Source: Amphimedon queenslandica
Lineage: Eukaryota > Porifera > Demospongiae > Haplosclerida > Niphatidae
Length of the DNA: 29,490 nucleotides
NCBI RefSeq assembly: GCF_000090795.2
Contig: NW_003546406.1
Location: 54,005-83,494 of the forward strand
Direction of reading: 5' to 3'
The translations under genes were made by a program, and so were the position numbers. The notes beneath the pieces were generated by a model. It was given only the letters and a program-made list of their open reading frames with translations. It was not told the origin of the DNA and made no database searches. Positions 1-17,350 of the stretch are shown one piece after another; position 1 is the stretch's first letter; each line of letters starts with the position of its first letter.

Positions 1-48
1 AATGAAATTAATATTTAAAAATTAATTGCTCACTACATTTCAACTAAC

Positions 49-7063
<7,015 letters not shown>

Positions 7064-7246
7064 TTTCTTCCAAAAGAAGCAATATTGCTAAGCATGCAAA
7101 ACAATACACATCTAGACTATTATGATACAGGTAAGCATAATCATGAGACACACCCAATGTGACACTTGTGTAGACTTGACAACACAGCATAATAAATAGC
7201 ATTAGCATAATTTATAGCAATCAATGAATTAATTAACTATAATAGC

Positions 7247-8770
7247 TCAGTCAACAAAAGGTCCCCAGAAACCACCATACTTATTAACAGCAGCTTGGCA
7301 TGCAAGTGGAGATGCATGGCCTCGATCAGGATTAAAATAAGTAGCTAAATATTTCTTAGACTTTTCTTGCATCTCTTTCAGTTTATCAGGCATAGATGAA
7401 GCAAGATTTTTTCTCTCCTCTGGATCATCTTTTATGTTATAAAGACATCCACTATCACCACATTTCTCTGTTGCAAGTATTCCTCCTGCAGGATTTGTCT
7501 TGTTAGGATATTGAGGTCCAGTCCAACCTGCTTGACCAATATCACCTACTAATATCTTAAAGTCTCCACTTATCAGTGCCTGTATGCTAGCTGGAATATC
7601 AGTCCGTGGAGATACATCAGTCTGACCTGATATTAGTGGCCACATGTTATAACTGTCTACTGGAGGTAGTTTAGCCTTGGCAGCTTTCTCATCAGTTGGA
7701 TCAACACCAGCAATAGCACAGAAAGTACCATACCAATCAGCTAAATGTATGTACCCATCAGTCTTCTGCCCTCGCATTTTTTCTGGTAAATGTCCTCCAG
7801 ACACAAAAGCATTGACACGTATGCCACCTTGCCAATCACTTAGCTTCCCTCCTTTTAATGGATAGTTATTAGCACCTCCAAAAGGATAAACAGGACCACC
7901 ATTATCACTACTTGTGACATAAAGAAGATTGTCCCACATTCCTTTTTTCTTTAAAGCAGAAACAAGATCACCCACAACGTCATCAAGATAATTGACCATG
8001 GCATGATAATACATGCGATCCTTGTCATCAATGAAACTAAATTTATTCAAGTATTCATCAGGGACTTGCAATGGAGTATGAACAATATGAGGAGCATAAT
8101 ATAAGAAGAGTGGTGTACTGGGGTCATGCTTGCTAACAATGTCAAGGAGTCTCTCCCTAAACAAAGCCTCTTCATATTTGTCAGGTCCAGTCCCATTAAT
8201 ACCATGAGCTGGTTGGTCAGTATTCCATAGATCAACCACTCCAGTGCCATTGCATGAATCAACTACCTCAGTATAATAGTCATTGTAATGATGAAAATAG
8301 CCAAATGAAGTATCAAATCCTCGTCCTTTTGGTGTGTGGTCTGGTGTGGCCATTCCGGCATCCCATTTGCCTACCTGATGTGTAGCATACCCAGCTTCTT
8401 TCATCTTCTCAGCAATACCAGTCATGTTACGTGGAATAGCTGAGAATCCCGAGATTGGATCATTTGGATTGTAGTTAGTTGGTGCTATATTTTGATCACT
8501 GACATGTATTGGTAGCCTTCCACTGATGAGAGAAGAGCGAGAAGGAGAGCAGCATCTATAAGCATAATGCTGATTGAGCTCAAGACCTTGTTTAACCAAA
8601 TCGTCAATGTTTGGTGTTACAACTTCACGTGTTGGTGGATTCCGGTGGTATCCTACATTAGCCCAGCCCCAGTCATCAACAAGCATCATGACAATGTGTG
8701 GCTTTAGAGTGACTGGTTGTCCAGCAACCAACCCAATCATGGACAATAGAGCTAGAGTTACAGCAAACAT
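7247..8770 (-). CDS. Secreted or lysosomal sulfatase (arylsulfatase family), single exon
   Basis: This enzyme should hydrolyse sulfate esters in the lysosome or outside the cell; sulfated glycans are plausible substrates in a sponge. The 507-residue protein has a signal peptide (residues 1-17, cut near AGQ). The formylglycine site is C74-S-P-S-R78. Metal ligands are D32/D33 (VDDWGW) and D289/N290 (SDNGG). H231 (VHTPLQVP) and K309 match conserved active-site residues of arylsulfatase B. The motif usually read GKWHLG is GKWDAG here (residues 134-139), so the histidine next to the active-site lysine is Asp. The ATG at 8768-8770 is chosen because it opens the signal peptide. A possible splice acceptor (TTTTAG) lies 14-19 bases upstream and could mark a 5' UTR intron. 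It is not assigned to A, B or I/J subtypes. The stop codon is at the left end of the range. Confidence 0.92.
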   Translation of the reverse strand: MFAVTLALLSMIGLVAGQPVTLKPHIVMMLVDDWGWANVGYHRNPPTREVVTPNIDDLVKQGLELNQHYAYRCCSPSRSSLISGRLPIHVSDQNIAPTNYNPNDPISGFSAIPRNMTGIAEKMKEAGYATHQVGKWDAGMATPDHTPKGRGFDTSFGYFHHYNDYYTEVVDSCNGTGVVDLWNTDQPAHGINGTGPDKYEEALFRERLLDIVSKHDPSTPLFLYYAPHIVHTPLQVPDEYLNKFSFIDDKDRMYYHAMVNYLDDVVGDLVSALKKKGMWDNLLYVTSSDNGGPVYPFGGANNYPLKGGKLSDWQGGIRVNAFVSGGHLPEKMRGQKTDGYIHLADWYGTFCAIAGVDPTDEKAAKAKLPPVDSYNMWPLISGQTDVSPRTDIPASIQALISGDFKILVGDIGQAGWTGPQYPNKTNPAGGILATEKCGDSGCLYNIKDDPEERKNLASSMPDKLKEMQEKSKKYLATYFNPDRGHASPLACQAAVNKYGGFWGPFVD

Positions 8771-9217
8771 GTTGAGACACGCCCTAAAACAATGACTATG
8801 AATTCAGTTTATGTAAGACACAGATGTGCATATAGCTCCAAATTTTTGTTAGCATCAAATTTGTCAAGCATTTTTCTTCAACAAAATTTTTTAACAATTC
8901 AATTTTTGTTTTACGTGGATAGCATGCAGATTTAGATCTATAAAAAAATTTAAAAAATTAAGTAAAAAAATAAAATAATGAAAATTAATCTTAACAAAAA
9001 TTAAAATTTTTGATCAAATTTACAATGCATCAATGGATATACCTTTTGAGAGTTTAAAAATTAATGATTGCAAGTTTTAAATACTTTCCTTTTCTCAATA
9101 ACTGTAACGCTGCTTCTGCAATTATTTTTAATCAAATGCAATAAAGTTAACTATCTATTTAAATTTATCAATAAAAGTTTAAAATTAAATAATTACTGTT
9201 AATTTGGGACATTAACG
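8771..9217. other. Intergenic, AT-rich, no gene seen
   Basis: These 447 bases between the sulfatase start and the NLR stop are very AT-rich with many A and T runs. They should contain the sulfatase promoter and the NLR 3' UTR. No open frame, tRNA-like fold or clear element was recognised. Confidence 0.6.
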
Positions 9218-12200
9218 TTAGTTGCTTTGTGCTGTACCATAGTTCTGAAATATGGCCTGTCCATCTCTAAAAGTTACAGTTGTAGCTATCACATCTAAGT
9301 CAGTGTTAGCAAAAATATCAATAGTCATATCAGTTTTGGTTGCTGAAGAGGTAAGTGACTTCAAATTGGGATGAAAAATAAACTTAACTGGTGGACATAG
9401 TAAAGACATTGTTAAAAGGCGAACCTCAAAAAATTCTTTTAATTCTTGATAAGCATGTATAGAAAAAATACATGTTAATTTCCGAAAATTATTATATCCA
9501 ATACGTAATTCTAAAGCTGTAAGGGGTGTATTAATCTTGAAAAAGAATGGCCATGAATCTATAAGACTGTCAGGCATGATCATCGAAAGAGCATGTAGTG
9601 TAGAATTATTCTCTAGTAACTCCTCCAATACTACATCAGAAATAGGATGAGGAGGAGAAAGATGATAATCCTCAATTAATTTCACCATAAATGATTTTAT
9701 GCTTTTGCTTTTCGTCACTCCTTTAATGATACTGGTAACAATTTGTGTGCCACTTCCAAGATAAAAGACGACCTTTAGTTCTTCTAGCGGAACATTTGTT
9801 GCTACAGATCTTTCAACTGCAACGCATTGTTGTGCTTTAAACATGTTGTCAACTGCTTCACAAGTTAAGTGAAATATTTTCAAGTCTGGAAGACTTAAAA
9901 TGTGTAGCAATGCAAGTCCAAGAGCATATGTAGTATTGTTTAAGTCAAAATAAAGCTCTTGAATATTTCGCAAAAATGAAGATAGTAAAAATCTCTGTAA
10001 AATTTCGTCAGATGGTTTATGAATTGCTGTTTGCAGTCTGACACATTGGGTAGTTTGAGAGAAATTAATTAAGGCATTATCAAAGATTGATAGTTCCTGA
10101 TCATACAACTTATGCATATGCAAGTGCTTCCATTTTATATTGGAATTACTGATGAAATAATTGAAACATAACCAGTCAAACAGTGACAATGCTGCACCTT
10201 TAAGACACAGTGACTGATCATTAATGGATTGAGCTAATGTATGACATAGCATTGCATTCTGTGACTCATAAAGAAGCTGAAAAAGGAGAATAGGAAAATC
10301 GGCTTGAAAATTAATAAGTAAATCAATTGATGTACTCAAATAGAAATTATGATGGCTATCAATCTCAGGGTGGTGATAAAAGTGAGGCAAAACATGAGCA
10401 AATTTTTCAAAAATTGGTAGATCAAATGTTTTACATTTTAGTTCAAGTTGCTTATTAAAATACTGTTGATAGCTCTCATGTTTAAGGTTTGTTAGGCCTG
10501 CAACAAATCTAAGACACATACGAAAATGGTCATCATCAAAGTGATCCTTAAACACTTCAAATGCATTTTTTTCATACTTAGCTATCCACCATGCTGCCAG
10601 AAATTCCTGTATACTTAAGTGAAGGAACTGGTATTTCTTTTCGTCAAACTCTATGAATGATGTTATTAATCCTAAATAGTCTTCCTTGCAAAGTGTTAGT
10701 TCCTTTAATTGATCTGAGGAAAAAATCACTTTCTTCTCAGCAAGATTAGTATATGCTAGTTGACACAACTCCTGTAAAGCTGGTTGTGAAGGTAGTGAAA
10801 GTAGGGTATTGGGTAGGTCATATGCATCATTACCAGATTTTTCAGCTTGTCTTTTTATTGTTTGAAGAATAAAGTTCTCAAAAAGTTGAGTGAGTGTTGT
10901 AGGTAAGCTTCCATTTTCTTTACAATAAACCAGGATGACCATTGAGCATATTAATGGTATATAACATAATGAACAAACATCATCTCGTACTTCCAGATCA
11001 TTGATAAGTTTCACAGCTAATTGTGAATCACTATTTGAGTGTAATTCTAGCCATTTAAAATCAAGATTCATGCTATCACTACTGCTGTCATCATCAAAGT
11101 CCTGCTGGTTATTTATCATTTCCTTATAAGCTTCAATGAGTTCTAGTGCTAGTTTGGGATCTTTTTGAATTTTTCGTATGATTACAGTAGCTATTTCCTC
11201 TTTTGTAAACCCAATTACTTGTATGTACCTGCTGAGTGAATCAATCTTTATAAGCGATGAAGAGGCATAACTGTGTGAAGTAACAATTACTGAGCATTCA
11301 CTTAACTCTTCTCTACGAATGATATCTAATGCAAACGAAGAAGATCTTGAAGACACGCTTAGTTCATCCCAACCATCAAATATTATCAGCAATCCTTTGC
11401 CATTCTTCTTCTCAAACCATTCAGCTAAAATACAAATTTCATAGCAACGATGCACCAGAAGGTCAGCTAGTGTAGTAGCTTTAGCTATTTTAGTACTTCT
11501 CAAAGGACAGTAAAGAACTAAGTCATACTGCTGATAAGGAAGTTGTCCATGAGACCAAATATTTAATAATTTACGACAGAGGGTTGTTTTACCAATACCA
11601 GGAGGACCATCAATTAGTACTCTAAGTGATGAAGGTGTCTCAGTAGGTTTAAAGATATCATCAATGCATATTTTGTTGTTTTCAGGCATTTCAACTATTT
11701 CATCAACTTGTCCTCTAAGATGATACCATGCTGAATTTTGATCTTTTATGGTGGAGGTGTCTTGCTTTTCTACTAGTGCTAGTCTCCCAAAAAAATCTTG
11801 CCCAATTCTTGGTGGCCAGTCTGTATTGACAATGGGTTGGTTCTTATAGCGTTCTTTTAGATTATTGGCATACTGTAGAACAATTTCAGGTAAAACAGGT
11901 GCATTTGTATGTTTTTCAGGCAAAGTACAATCTATGAACAAGCATAAATGATAGGATCGTGCACACTATAATTTCTTACCTAATTTTTGTAATATGCTTA
12001 TAGCTATATCTGCAAGTGCCTTGGGTTCCTGGTTCGCTAATACGTGACAAACATCAACTAAATACTGCAAATGGTTTTGACTTGATGCTAACTGTTTTTC
12101 AATGACATGTACAAGATTGCTGGCTTTTGTAACATTGTCCATTGCTTCTACTTGCATCTTTTCCTTGGTATCCGTTGGTATAAGTTCTTTGGCATATAGA

Positions 12201-13087
12201 GCATTAGTTACTTGAGTGAGGTTTGTGCTAATGATAGAAGCTAATCTGTCATATTGAGTCCTAAGTAACTTTATTGGATTAGATCTACCTAAAATTAAAT
12301 TTTTATTGAAATAGTTTTGAATTAGCGGCTGTTTACTAAGCTTACCACATAAATGGTTTTCAATAGTATCTACTAACTTATGCTCTTCTCTTCTGGACAG
12401 TGCATCAAGTATATCTTTCCATGTTGCTTTAGGATAGTTTGTCAACCATTTAGAAAAAAGGCCTGTTTTTCCTACAACTGTGGGAGTGTCAAATTCTTCA
12501 ATTAGATCTATTGTGATATCTTGATGTGTTACTCCAGGTAAAAGGAGACCAAATGACTGCCAGTCATGAAGTGGTTCCAGCCATTCGAGTAACAGAGATA
12601 AATCAGGTTTATCATCAATAGTGGGACCAGGATTAAGTTCAACATCGCCTGACAACAGAATAAGGCAGAGGCACAAAAACACATTGAGCATGAAGCTCAA
12701 CCTGACAGCTCCCAATAACAATTGCAAAGGGGAACGTAATGTAGCTCTAGGTAATTGTACTTGTTGAGGCTGATAATGGCAAAAACCAACAACACCTATG
12801 TAGCAAGGAAAATCATGGGTCACCATATATGGCAACAACTGTTACTTACCTATCCCAAACTTTGATATAAATGCAAAGAGAGGCAAGATGATTCCCTGAT
12901 AGAAAACAGAAGGAAACTTTAGCATCATTTTATCAACAGAAGTGGCTCTAGTTTCCTTTGGCTTTAGTTTTGACGAGGCGGCCGTTTTTGATGAGCATGC
13001 CTGCTTTCCAAAAGAAAGCTTATTGAATTCACCTGTACAGCAGTTCCACAGTCCAATTCTTGCTCTCCATTGAGTAATTTCAATCAT
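9218..13087 (-). CDS. NLR-type immune sensor: 2A-like signal leader, Death domain, CARD-like domain, NACHT, C-terminal region
   Basis: NLR proteins are intracellular sensors that oligomerise through a NACHT ATPase. Exons are 13087-12850, 12795-11980 and 11931-9218, with introns of 54 and 48 bp, both phase 1, giving 1,255 residues from the first ATG. In order there is a leader ending in GDVELNPGP; a Death domain (12619-12344; ...FSKWLTNYPKATWKDILDAL); a helical CARD-like domain (12343-11980); NACHT with Walker A GPPGIGKTTL (11585-11608) and Walker B LLIIFDGWDEL (Asp codon at 11377); and the winged-helix motif FLHLSIQEFLAAWW. A C-terminal part follows with weak leucine-rich-like stretches. The start is uncertain. 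ATG 13087 is the first in frame after an upstream stop. ATG 12691 gives the canonical short signal-plus-2A leader and a 1,141-residue protein. Death plus NACHT architecture fits sponge NLRs. Confidence 0.9.
12623..12691 (-). other. 2A-like ribosome-skipping motif fused to a hydrophobic signal sequence
   Basis: From the in-frame ATG at 12689-12691, a short hydrophobic stretch (MLNVFLCLCLILL) runs into SGDVELNPGP. This matches the 2A consensus D(V/I)ExNPGP exactly, with the Gly-Pro skipping point between the codons at 12626-12628 and 12623-12625. The Death domain begins a few residues later. In sea urchin NLR (CATERPILLER) proteins, N-terminal 2A-like leaders act both as signal peptides and as recoding sites. 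When skipping occurs the protein is cytosolic; when it fails the fusion enters the secretory pathway. I infer the same here. The Kozak context of this ATG is weak. Confidence 0.9.
12842..13087 (-). other. First NLR exon (N-terminal extension or 5' UTR) and start of intron 1
   Basis: The frame opens at ATG 13085-13087, with an in-frame TGA upstream, and runs 79 codons to a GTAAGT donor at 12849. Joined across 54 bp to the acceptor at 12796, it stays in frame with the 2A leader. It encodes a basic stretch and then a hydrophobic one, with no domain I recognise. An alternative splice (donor GTGAAT near 13030, acceptor CTATCAG near 12900) would break the frame and leave this exon as 5' UTR, which favours the 12691 start. 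Confidence 0.5.
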
Positions 13088-13229
13088 CTCTAGTCTTAGT
13101 ACAGTAGAAGTCGAGATTCAGCAAAAAGGTGACAAGTTAATTGACCACACCCGTTCATTGATAAAGTAGAGTTTTTTGCATTATAATAATATTTAAATTA
13201 TTTATTGTAACAAAATCAACCAATAATTA

Positions 13230-14823
13230 TTATTGTACATCAAGACTACAAATAATGTAATTATTACTATCATCATTTTCATCAGCAAAAGAATCATTTC
13301 TGATAATTTTCTGTTCCCAATGTTCCTCTATTACAGTGCGTAGTCCAAGATCAGTATCTCTGCAGTCTGACCCTCTTAACATACCATCGAGCTACTAATG
13401 CATACACTACTAACCCAACCACAGCAATGACACAGAAAATGATGGTGAACCATGAAGCACAAGTTTTTGAAAGAAAGATATATTGAAAAGTAAGAACTAT
13501 CATTGAGCCAATATCAAAAGAAATACCATCAAAAAACAAGAAGAGTCCAATGATCATGCCAAGCATACCAAAAGGAGCTTGACTGCACAGGAACTCAAAT
13601 AAGCACAAGTGAGCTAAAATTTCTGAAATACCAGCTAATACGTAAGGTATGACAAGTATCCAAAACGAAACCTCAATTGCTGGATCACTTGCCCCCCATG
13701 TGATGCAAGGGACTTTAAAAGACTTTCGAGCAATTATATTGATGATGGAAAAAGTTAAAATGGAAATTATGACAAAAATATAAGCCAGATCAAATCCTTT
13801 TAAGGGATTTATTAAAAAATACTCTATTTTTGGAGCCAGAGGTATTATAACCAGTTCAAAGAGTGGGATTAAGACCAATGGAGTAATGTAGCTTACAAGC
13901 TGAATAACAACAACTTTATTTTCTTGTAAGCCTTCATAACCATTATCATATTGTGCCATAACATGGGAAAATCCATCCATTAAGGGATCAACTACCATAA
14001 AGAAAGTCAATGTTGCTAACATTNNNNNNNNNNNNNNNNNNNNNNNNNNNNNNNNNNNNNNNNNNNNNCAATTCTATAAGGATTAGGAATGGGTATGTGC
14101 TCAAAATGATACTTGAGGAAAAAATGAAGACAAAGAGAAAAAGAAAAGAGAGCAAAAGCCACAACTGGAATGGTTAATGCACCACTCTGTTTCTGATCTA
14201 TACTTGAAAGAAAATTAGCTATTAATTGTCACTCCCAAAACAGCCAGTGAATGAAAGCTCTTATCTTGACACTAGAGTCATTTATCATCTGATCTATAGC
14301 ATATGCTAATAGGGCAGTTAACAGAAATGCTAATGAGACATAACAGGGCAAGAGCTAGACCAGGAAATACATATCTTCCTATTGTATATGTGATGGTACC
14401 ACAAGAATTGTATTGCAAACAGCATCCAATGGATTGTAGTAGAGTCCCTATCCAACCAAGCCATAGACTGAGATAAATAGCATTACCACGACCAATCTTA
14501 GTGTCTGATAACCAACCACAGAAAGGAATAAGGAAATATAGGCCTTTTGTATTTATACTGGAGTAATCATTATAAGATTCAAGTGCACATTGGCTGTCAA
14601 AAGAAGTGAAGCCATTCCCAATATCTGACATAAGTAAAAAACAAAATGCTGTCGGTAGATTATAAATGAGCAGCAGGATTGGTGGTAAACTCAAAGAACA
14701 AGACTTTAACTCTTTCCTGACCTTACTAACACACTTACAGTACGTGTTCTCCTCCATATAACATTGAAATTCATGTGATGAGGAAGGCACAGCACTCAAG
14801 GAGAGTGAATCCATTGAGTCCAT
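13230..14823 (-). pseudogene. Broken POT/SLC15-like transporter copy A (three lesions plus an assembly gap)
   Basis: This copy matches gene B along its length, starting at ATG 14821-14823. Three coding lesions are visible against B. A 2-bp deletion near 14340 shifts the frame after 'GLALAL'. A local deletion near 14230 leaves an in-frame TGA right after 'HWLFWE'. A 7-bp insertion near 13366 (CAGTCTG duplicating the local TCTG) shifts the frame after 'KRVR'. Beyond the last lesion the original C-terminus is still legible down to a TAA at 13230-13232. A run of 45 Ns covers 14024-14068. The three independent lesions argue for a true pseudogene, though poor assembly around the gap could have produced some of them. 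Confidence 0.85.
14024..14068. other. Assembly gap (45 N)
   Basis: The gap sits inside transporter copy A. By comparison with gene B, about 173 bp (equivalent to 16205-16377) should lie here, including the segment that is almost identical in all the paralogues. The N count is therefore not the true gap size, and a repeat-induced assembly failure is likely. Confidence 0.95.
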
Positions 14824-14984
14824 TTTTATGTCAGCAATCCTTACAAATAGACAGTTTTTATAGACAAGTGACAGCTAACCATCAATGGCCAAAATATTCA
14901 CTATATCAGCTGATGAGCTGGCACATTTCAAGCATTGTTAATAACTATACATGACATTATTTTTTTGTGCTGCAGATTTAATAA

Positions 14985-15290
14985 TGTCCTTATAAATAAT
15001 TTTTCATTATAAAAGAACTTTCTCTTGCCAGACTACACAGGAACTCAAAAAAGCATATCCAGAGTAGAACTAATGATGTACCAGCTAGTAGTGATGGGAT
15101 GAGTAGTATCCAATAGGATATCTGAACTGCTGAGTCACTCATTTCCCATACACTGAAGCAAGGTATGTCAATAGGCTTACTAGTAACTCTGCCAATCAAA
15201 TCAATAAGGAATAAACTTAGAATTAAAAATAACTACGACTAATTAATTATAAAAAGTACTCCAGTTTAGAAATGATAAGCTCAATCAGAT
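14985..15290 (-). pseudogene. Deleted relic of a gene C-like POT transporter
   Basis: The reverse strand at 14990-15199 is about 95% identical to gene C between roughly 17690 and 17890 (VTSKPIDIPCF, SYWILLIPSLL, LLWICFFEFLC). At 'FEFLCS' it jumps straight to the C-terminal tail (LARESSFIMKN), omitting about 270 bp present in C. On the other side the match continues with small deletions and stops to about 15290 (KLEYFL, ELII). No upstream half is present. This is the remains of a fourth tandem copy. Confidence 0.85.
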
Positions 15291-15421
15291 GCAAGCAGAC
15301 TATCAGCAAAAATGTAATATATGAAGTTAGACTAATTGACCATACTCACTTAATGAATTGTATCTTCTCTCTGAAGTATATACATTTAAATTATTACTAT
15401 AATAATAAAATCAAATAGTTA

Positions 15422-17152
15422 TTACACATCAATACTAGAAATAATATAATTACTACTATCATCATTGTAATTAACGGAAGAACTTTTTCGATTAACTTTT
15501 TGTTCCCAATGTTCCTCTATTACAGTGCGTAGTCCAAGATCAATATCTCTGACCCTCTTAACATACCATCGAGCCACTAACACATACACTACCAACCCAA
15601 ACAAAGCAATGACACAAAATATGATGGCGAACCATAAAGTACAAGATGTTAAAAGAAAGATATATTGAAATGCAAGAAATATTGTTAAGCCGATATCAAA
15701 AGAAATACCAATAAGGAATAAGAACAATCCAATTATCATTCCATGCATACCAAAAGGAGCTTGACTACACAGGAACTCAAATACACATATGTGAGATAAA
15801 ACATCTGACATACCGGCTAATACGGAAGGTATGAGAAGTATCCAATATGAAACCTCAATAGCTGGATCGCCTGGCTCCCATTTGATGCAAGGGGCATCAA
15901 AAGATTTTTGAGCACTTACGTTTATGATGAAAAACGTTAAAAGAGAAAATATGACCAAAATATTAGACAGACCAAAGCCTTTTAAGGGATTTATTAAAAA
16001 ATACTCTATTTTTGGAATGAGAGGTATTATAACCAGTTCAAAAAGCGGGATCAAAACTAATGGAATACCGTAACTTATAAACCGAATAACAGCATCTTCA
16101 TTTTCTTGCAAACCTTCATGGCCATTATCATATAACACTATAATGCGAGAAAAATCCTTGACTAAAAGTTCAGCCACAATAAAGAAAGGCATTGTTGCTA
16201 ACATAATAGCTAAAATGCGAAAAAATGTCTTTACATTTTCCACTTCTTCATGAGTAAATGAACCACCATACCTCTCCTTAGCAAGATCCATTCTACTGGG
16301 CTCCTCTCCCCAGTATGTGAATGCACTACGCTGCTGTCTTCCATTATTTTGAAGAGAAAACTTTATCACTTTAAATACAATTCTGTAAGGATTAGGAATG
16401 GGTATGTGCTCAAAATGATGCTTGAGGAGAAAATGAAGACAAAGAGAAAAAGAAAAGAGAGCAAAAGCCACAACTGGAATTGTTAATGCACCACTCTCTT
16501 TTTGCTCTGTATTTAAAAGAAAAATAGCTACATTGTCAAGAAAAAAATACTCCCAAAACAGCCAGTGAATGAAAGCTCTTATCTTGACACTAGAGTCATT
16601 TATCATCTGATCTATACCATAGGCTATTAGAGTAGTTAACAGAAATGCTAATGAGACATATAAAAGGGCAAGAGCTAGACCAGGAAATACAAATCTTCCT
16701 ATCATATAAGTGATGGTGCCACAGGAATTGTACTGCAAACAGCATCCAATGGATTGTAGTAGAGTGCCTATCCAACCAAGCCATAGACTGAGATAAATAG
16801 CATTACCACGACCAATCTTAGTGTCTGATAACCAGCCACAGAAAGGAATAAGGAAAAATAAACCCCTTGTTATAAGATCACCTATACTGAAGTAAATTTG
16901 GTCATCATCATCAGGGACATGTGTACATGGTGAATCATCAAAATAAGAAGTAAAATCATATCCAATATTTGACACGAGTACAAAACAAAATGCTACCGGT
17001 AGATTATAAATGAGCAGCAGGATTGATGGCATATTCAAAGAACGAGACTTCAACTCCTTCCTGTAGCTACTAACAGACTTACGATCTATCCTGTCTTCTG
17101 AATCACAGATTTCAGAAGAGGAAGATTCATCATTCAAGGAGAATGAATCCAT
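15422..17152 (-). CDS. POT/SLC15-like transporter B, intact, single exon
   Basis: This is a proton-dependent oligopeptide transporter family (SLC15/PTR2) member of 576 residues, near the usual family length and with about 12 membrane spans. Family marks are PFCGWLSDTKIGRGNAIYL (residues 103-121, the loop 2-3 motif) and YGIDQ followed by AFIHWLFW (178-200, matching GADQF...FFxWFY). A cytosolic segment follows (248-312; RSAFTYWGEEPSR, YGGSFTHEEVE), and CSQAPFGMHGMIIGLF lies near the C-terminal end. The TM1 motif ExxERF is NLPVAF (50-55), so the proton-coupling Glu and Arg residues are absent. Substrate and coupling are therefore unknown. The ATG at 17150-17152 is in frame and shared with copy A. 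Confidence 0.85.
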   Translation of the reverse strand: MDSFSLNDESSSSEICDSEDRIDRKSVSSYRKELKSRSLNMPSILLLIYNLPVAFCFVLVSNIGYDFTSYFDDSPCTHVPDDDDQIYFSIGDLITRGLFFLIPFCGWLSDTKIGRGNAIYLSLWLGWIGTLLQSIGCCLQYNSCGTITYMIGRFVFPGLALALLYVSLAFLLTTLIAYGIDQMINDSSVKIRAFIHWLFWEYFFLDNVAIFLLNTEQKESGALTIPVVAFALFSFSLCLHFLLKHHFEHIPIPNPYRIVFKVIKFSLQNNGRQQRSAFTYWGEEPSRMDLAKERYGGSFTHEEVENVKTFFRILAIMLATMPFFIVAELLVKDFSRIIVLYDNGHEGLQENEDAVIRFISYGIPLVLIPLFELVIIPLIPKIEYFLINPLKGFGLSNILVIFSLLTFFIINVSAQKSFDAPCIKWEPGDPAIEVSYWILLIPSVLAGMSDVLSHICVFEFLCSQAPFGMHGMIIGLFLFLIGISFDIGLTIFLAFQYIFLLTSCTLWFAIIFCVIALFGLVVYVLVARWYVKRVRDIDLGLRTVIEEHWEQKVNRKSSSVNYNDDSSNYIISSIDV

Positions 17153-17350
17153 CTTTTGTCAGTCAGCAACCCTTACAAATAGTACACAGTTTATATAGAC
17201 TAGCCAAAAATGGTCAGAAATATTTACTCTATCAGCTAGCTGATTGGCTAGCAAATTTCAAGCAATGTTCATAGCTGCAACATAAAGATTATCTTTTCGA
17301 TGATAACATAAATAAAAATGAGATTAATAAACTATAAAACAATACCCTCA

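Noticed and set aside
8871..9060. AT-rich inverted repeats near the sulfatase promoter
   Set aside because: Matches are short A and T runs expected from composition alone.
16596..16784. Separate small gene inside transporter B
   Set aside because: It is an out-of-frame shadow repeated at the same place in copies A and C because the DNA is duplicated.
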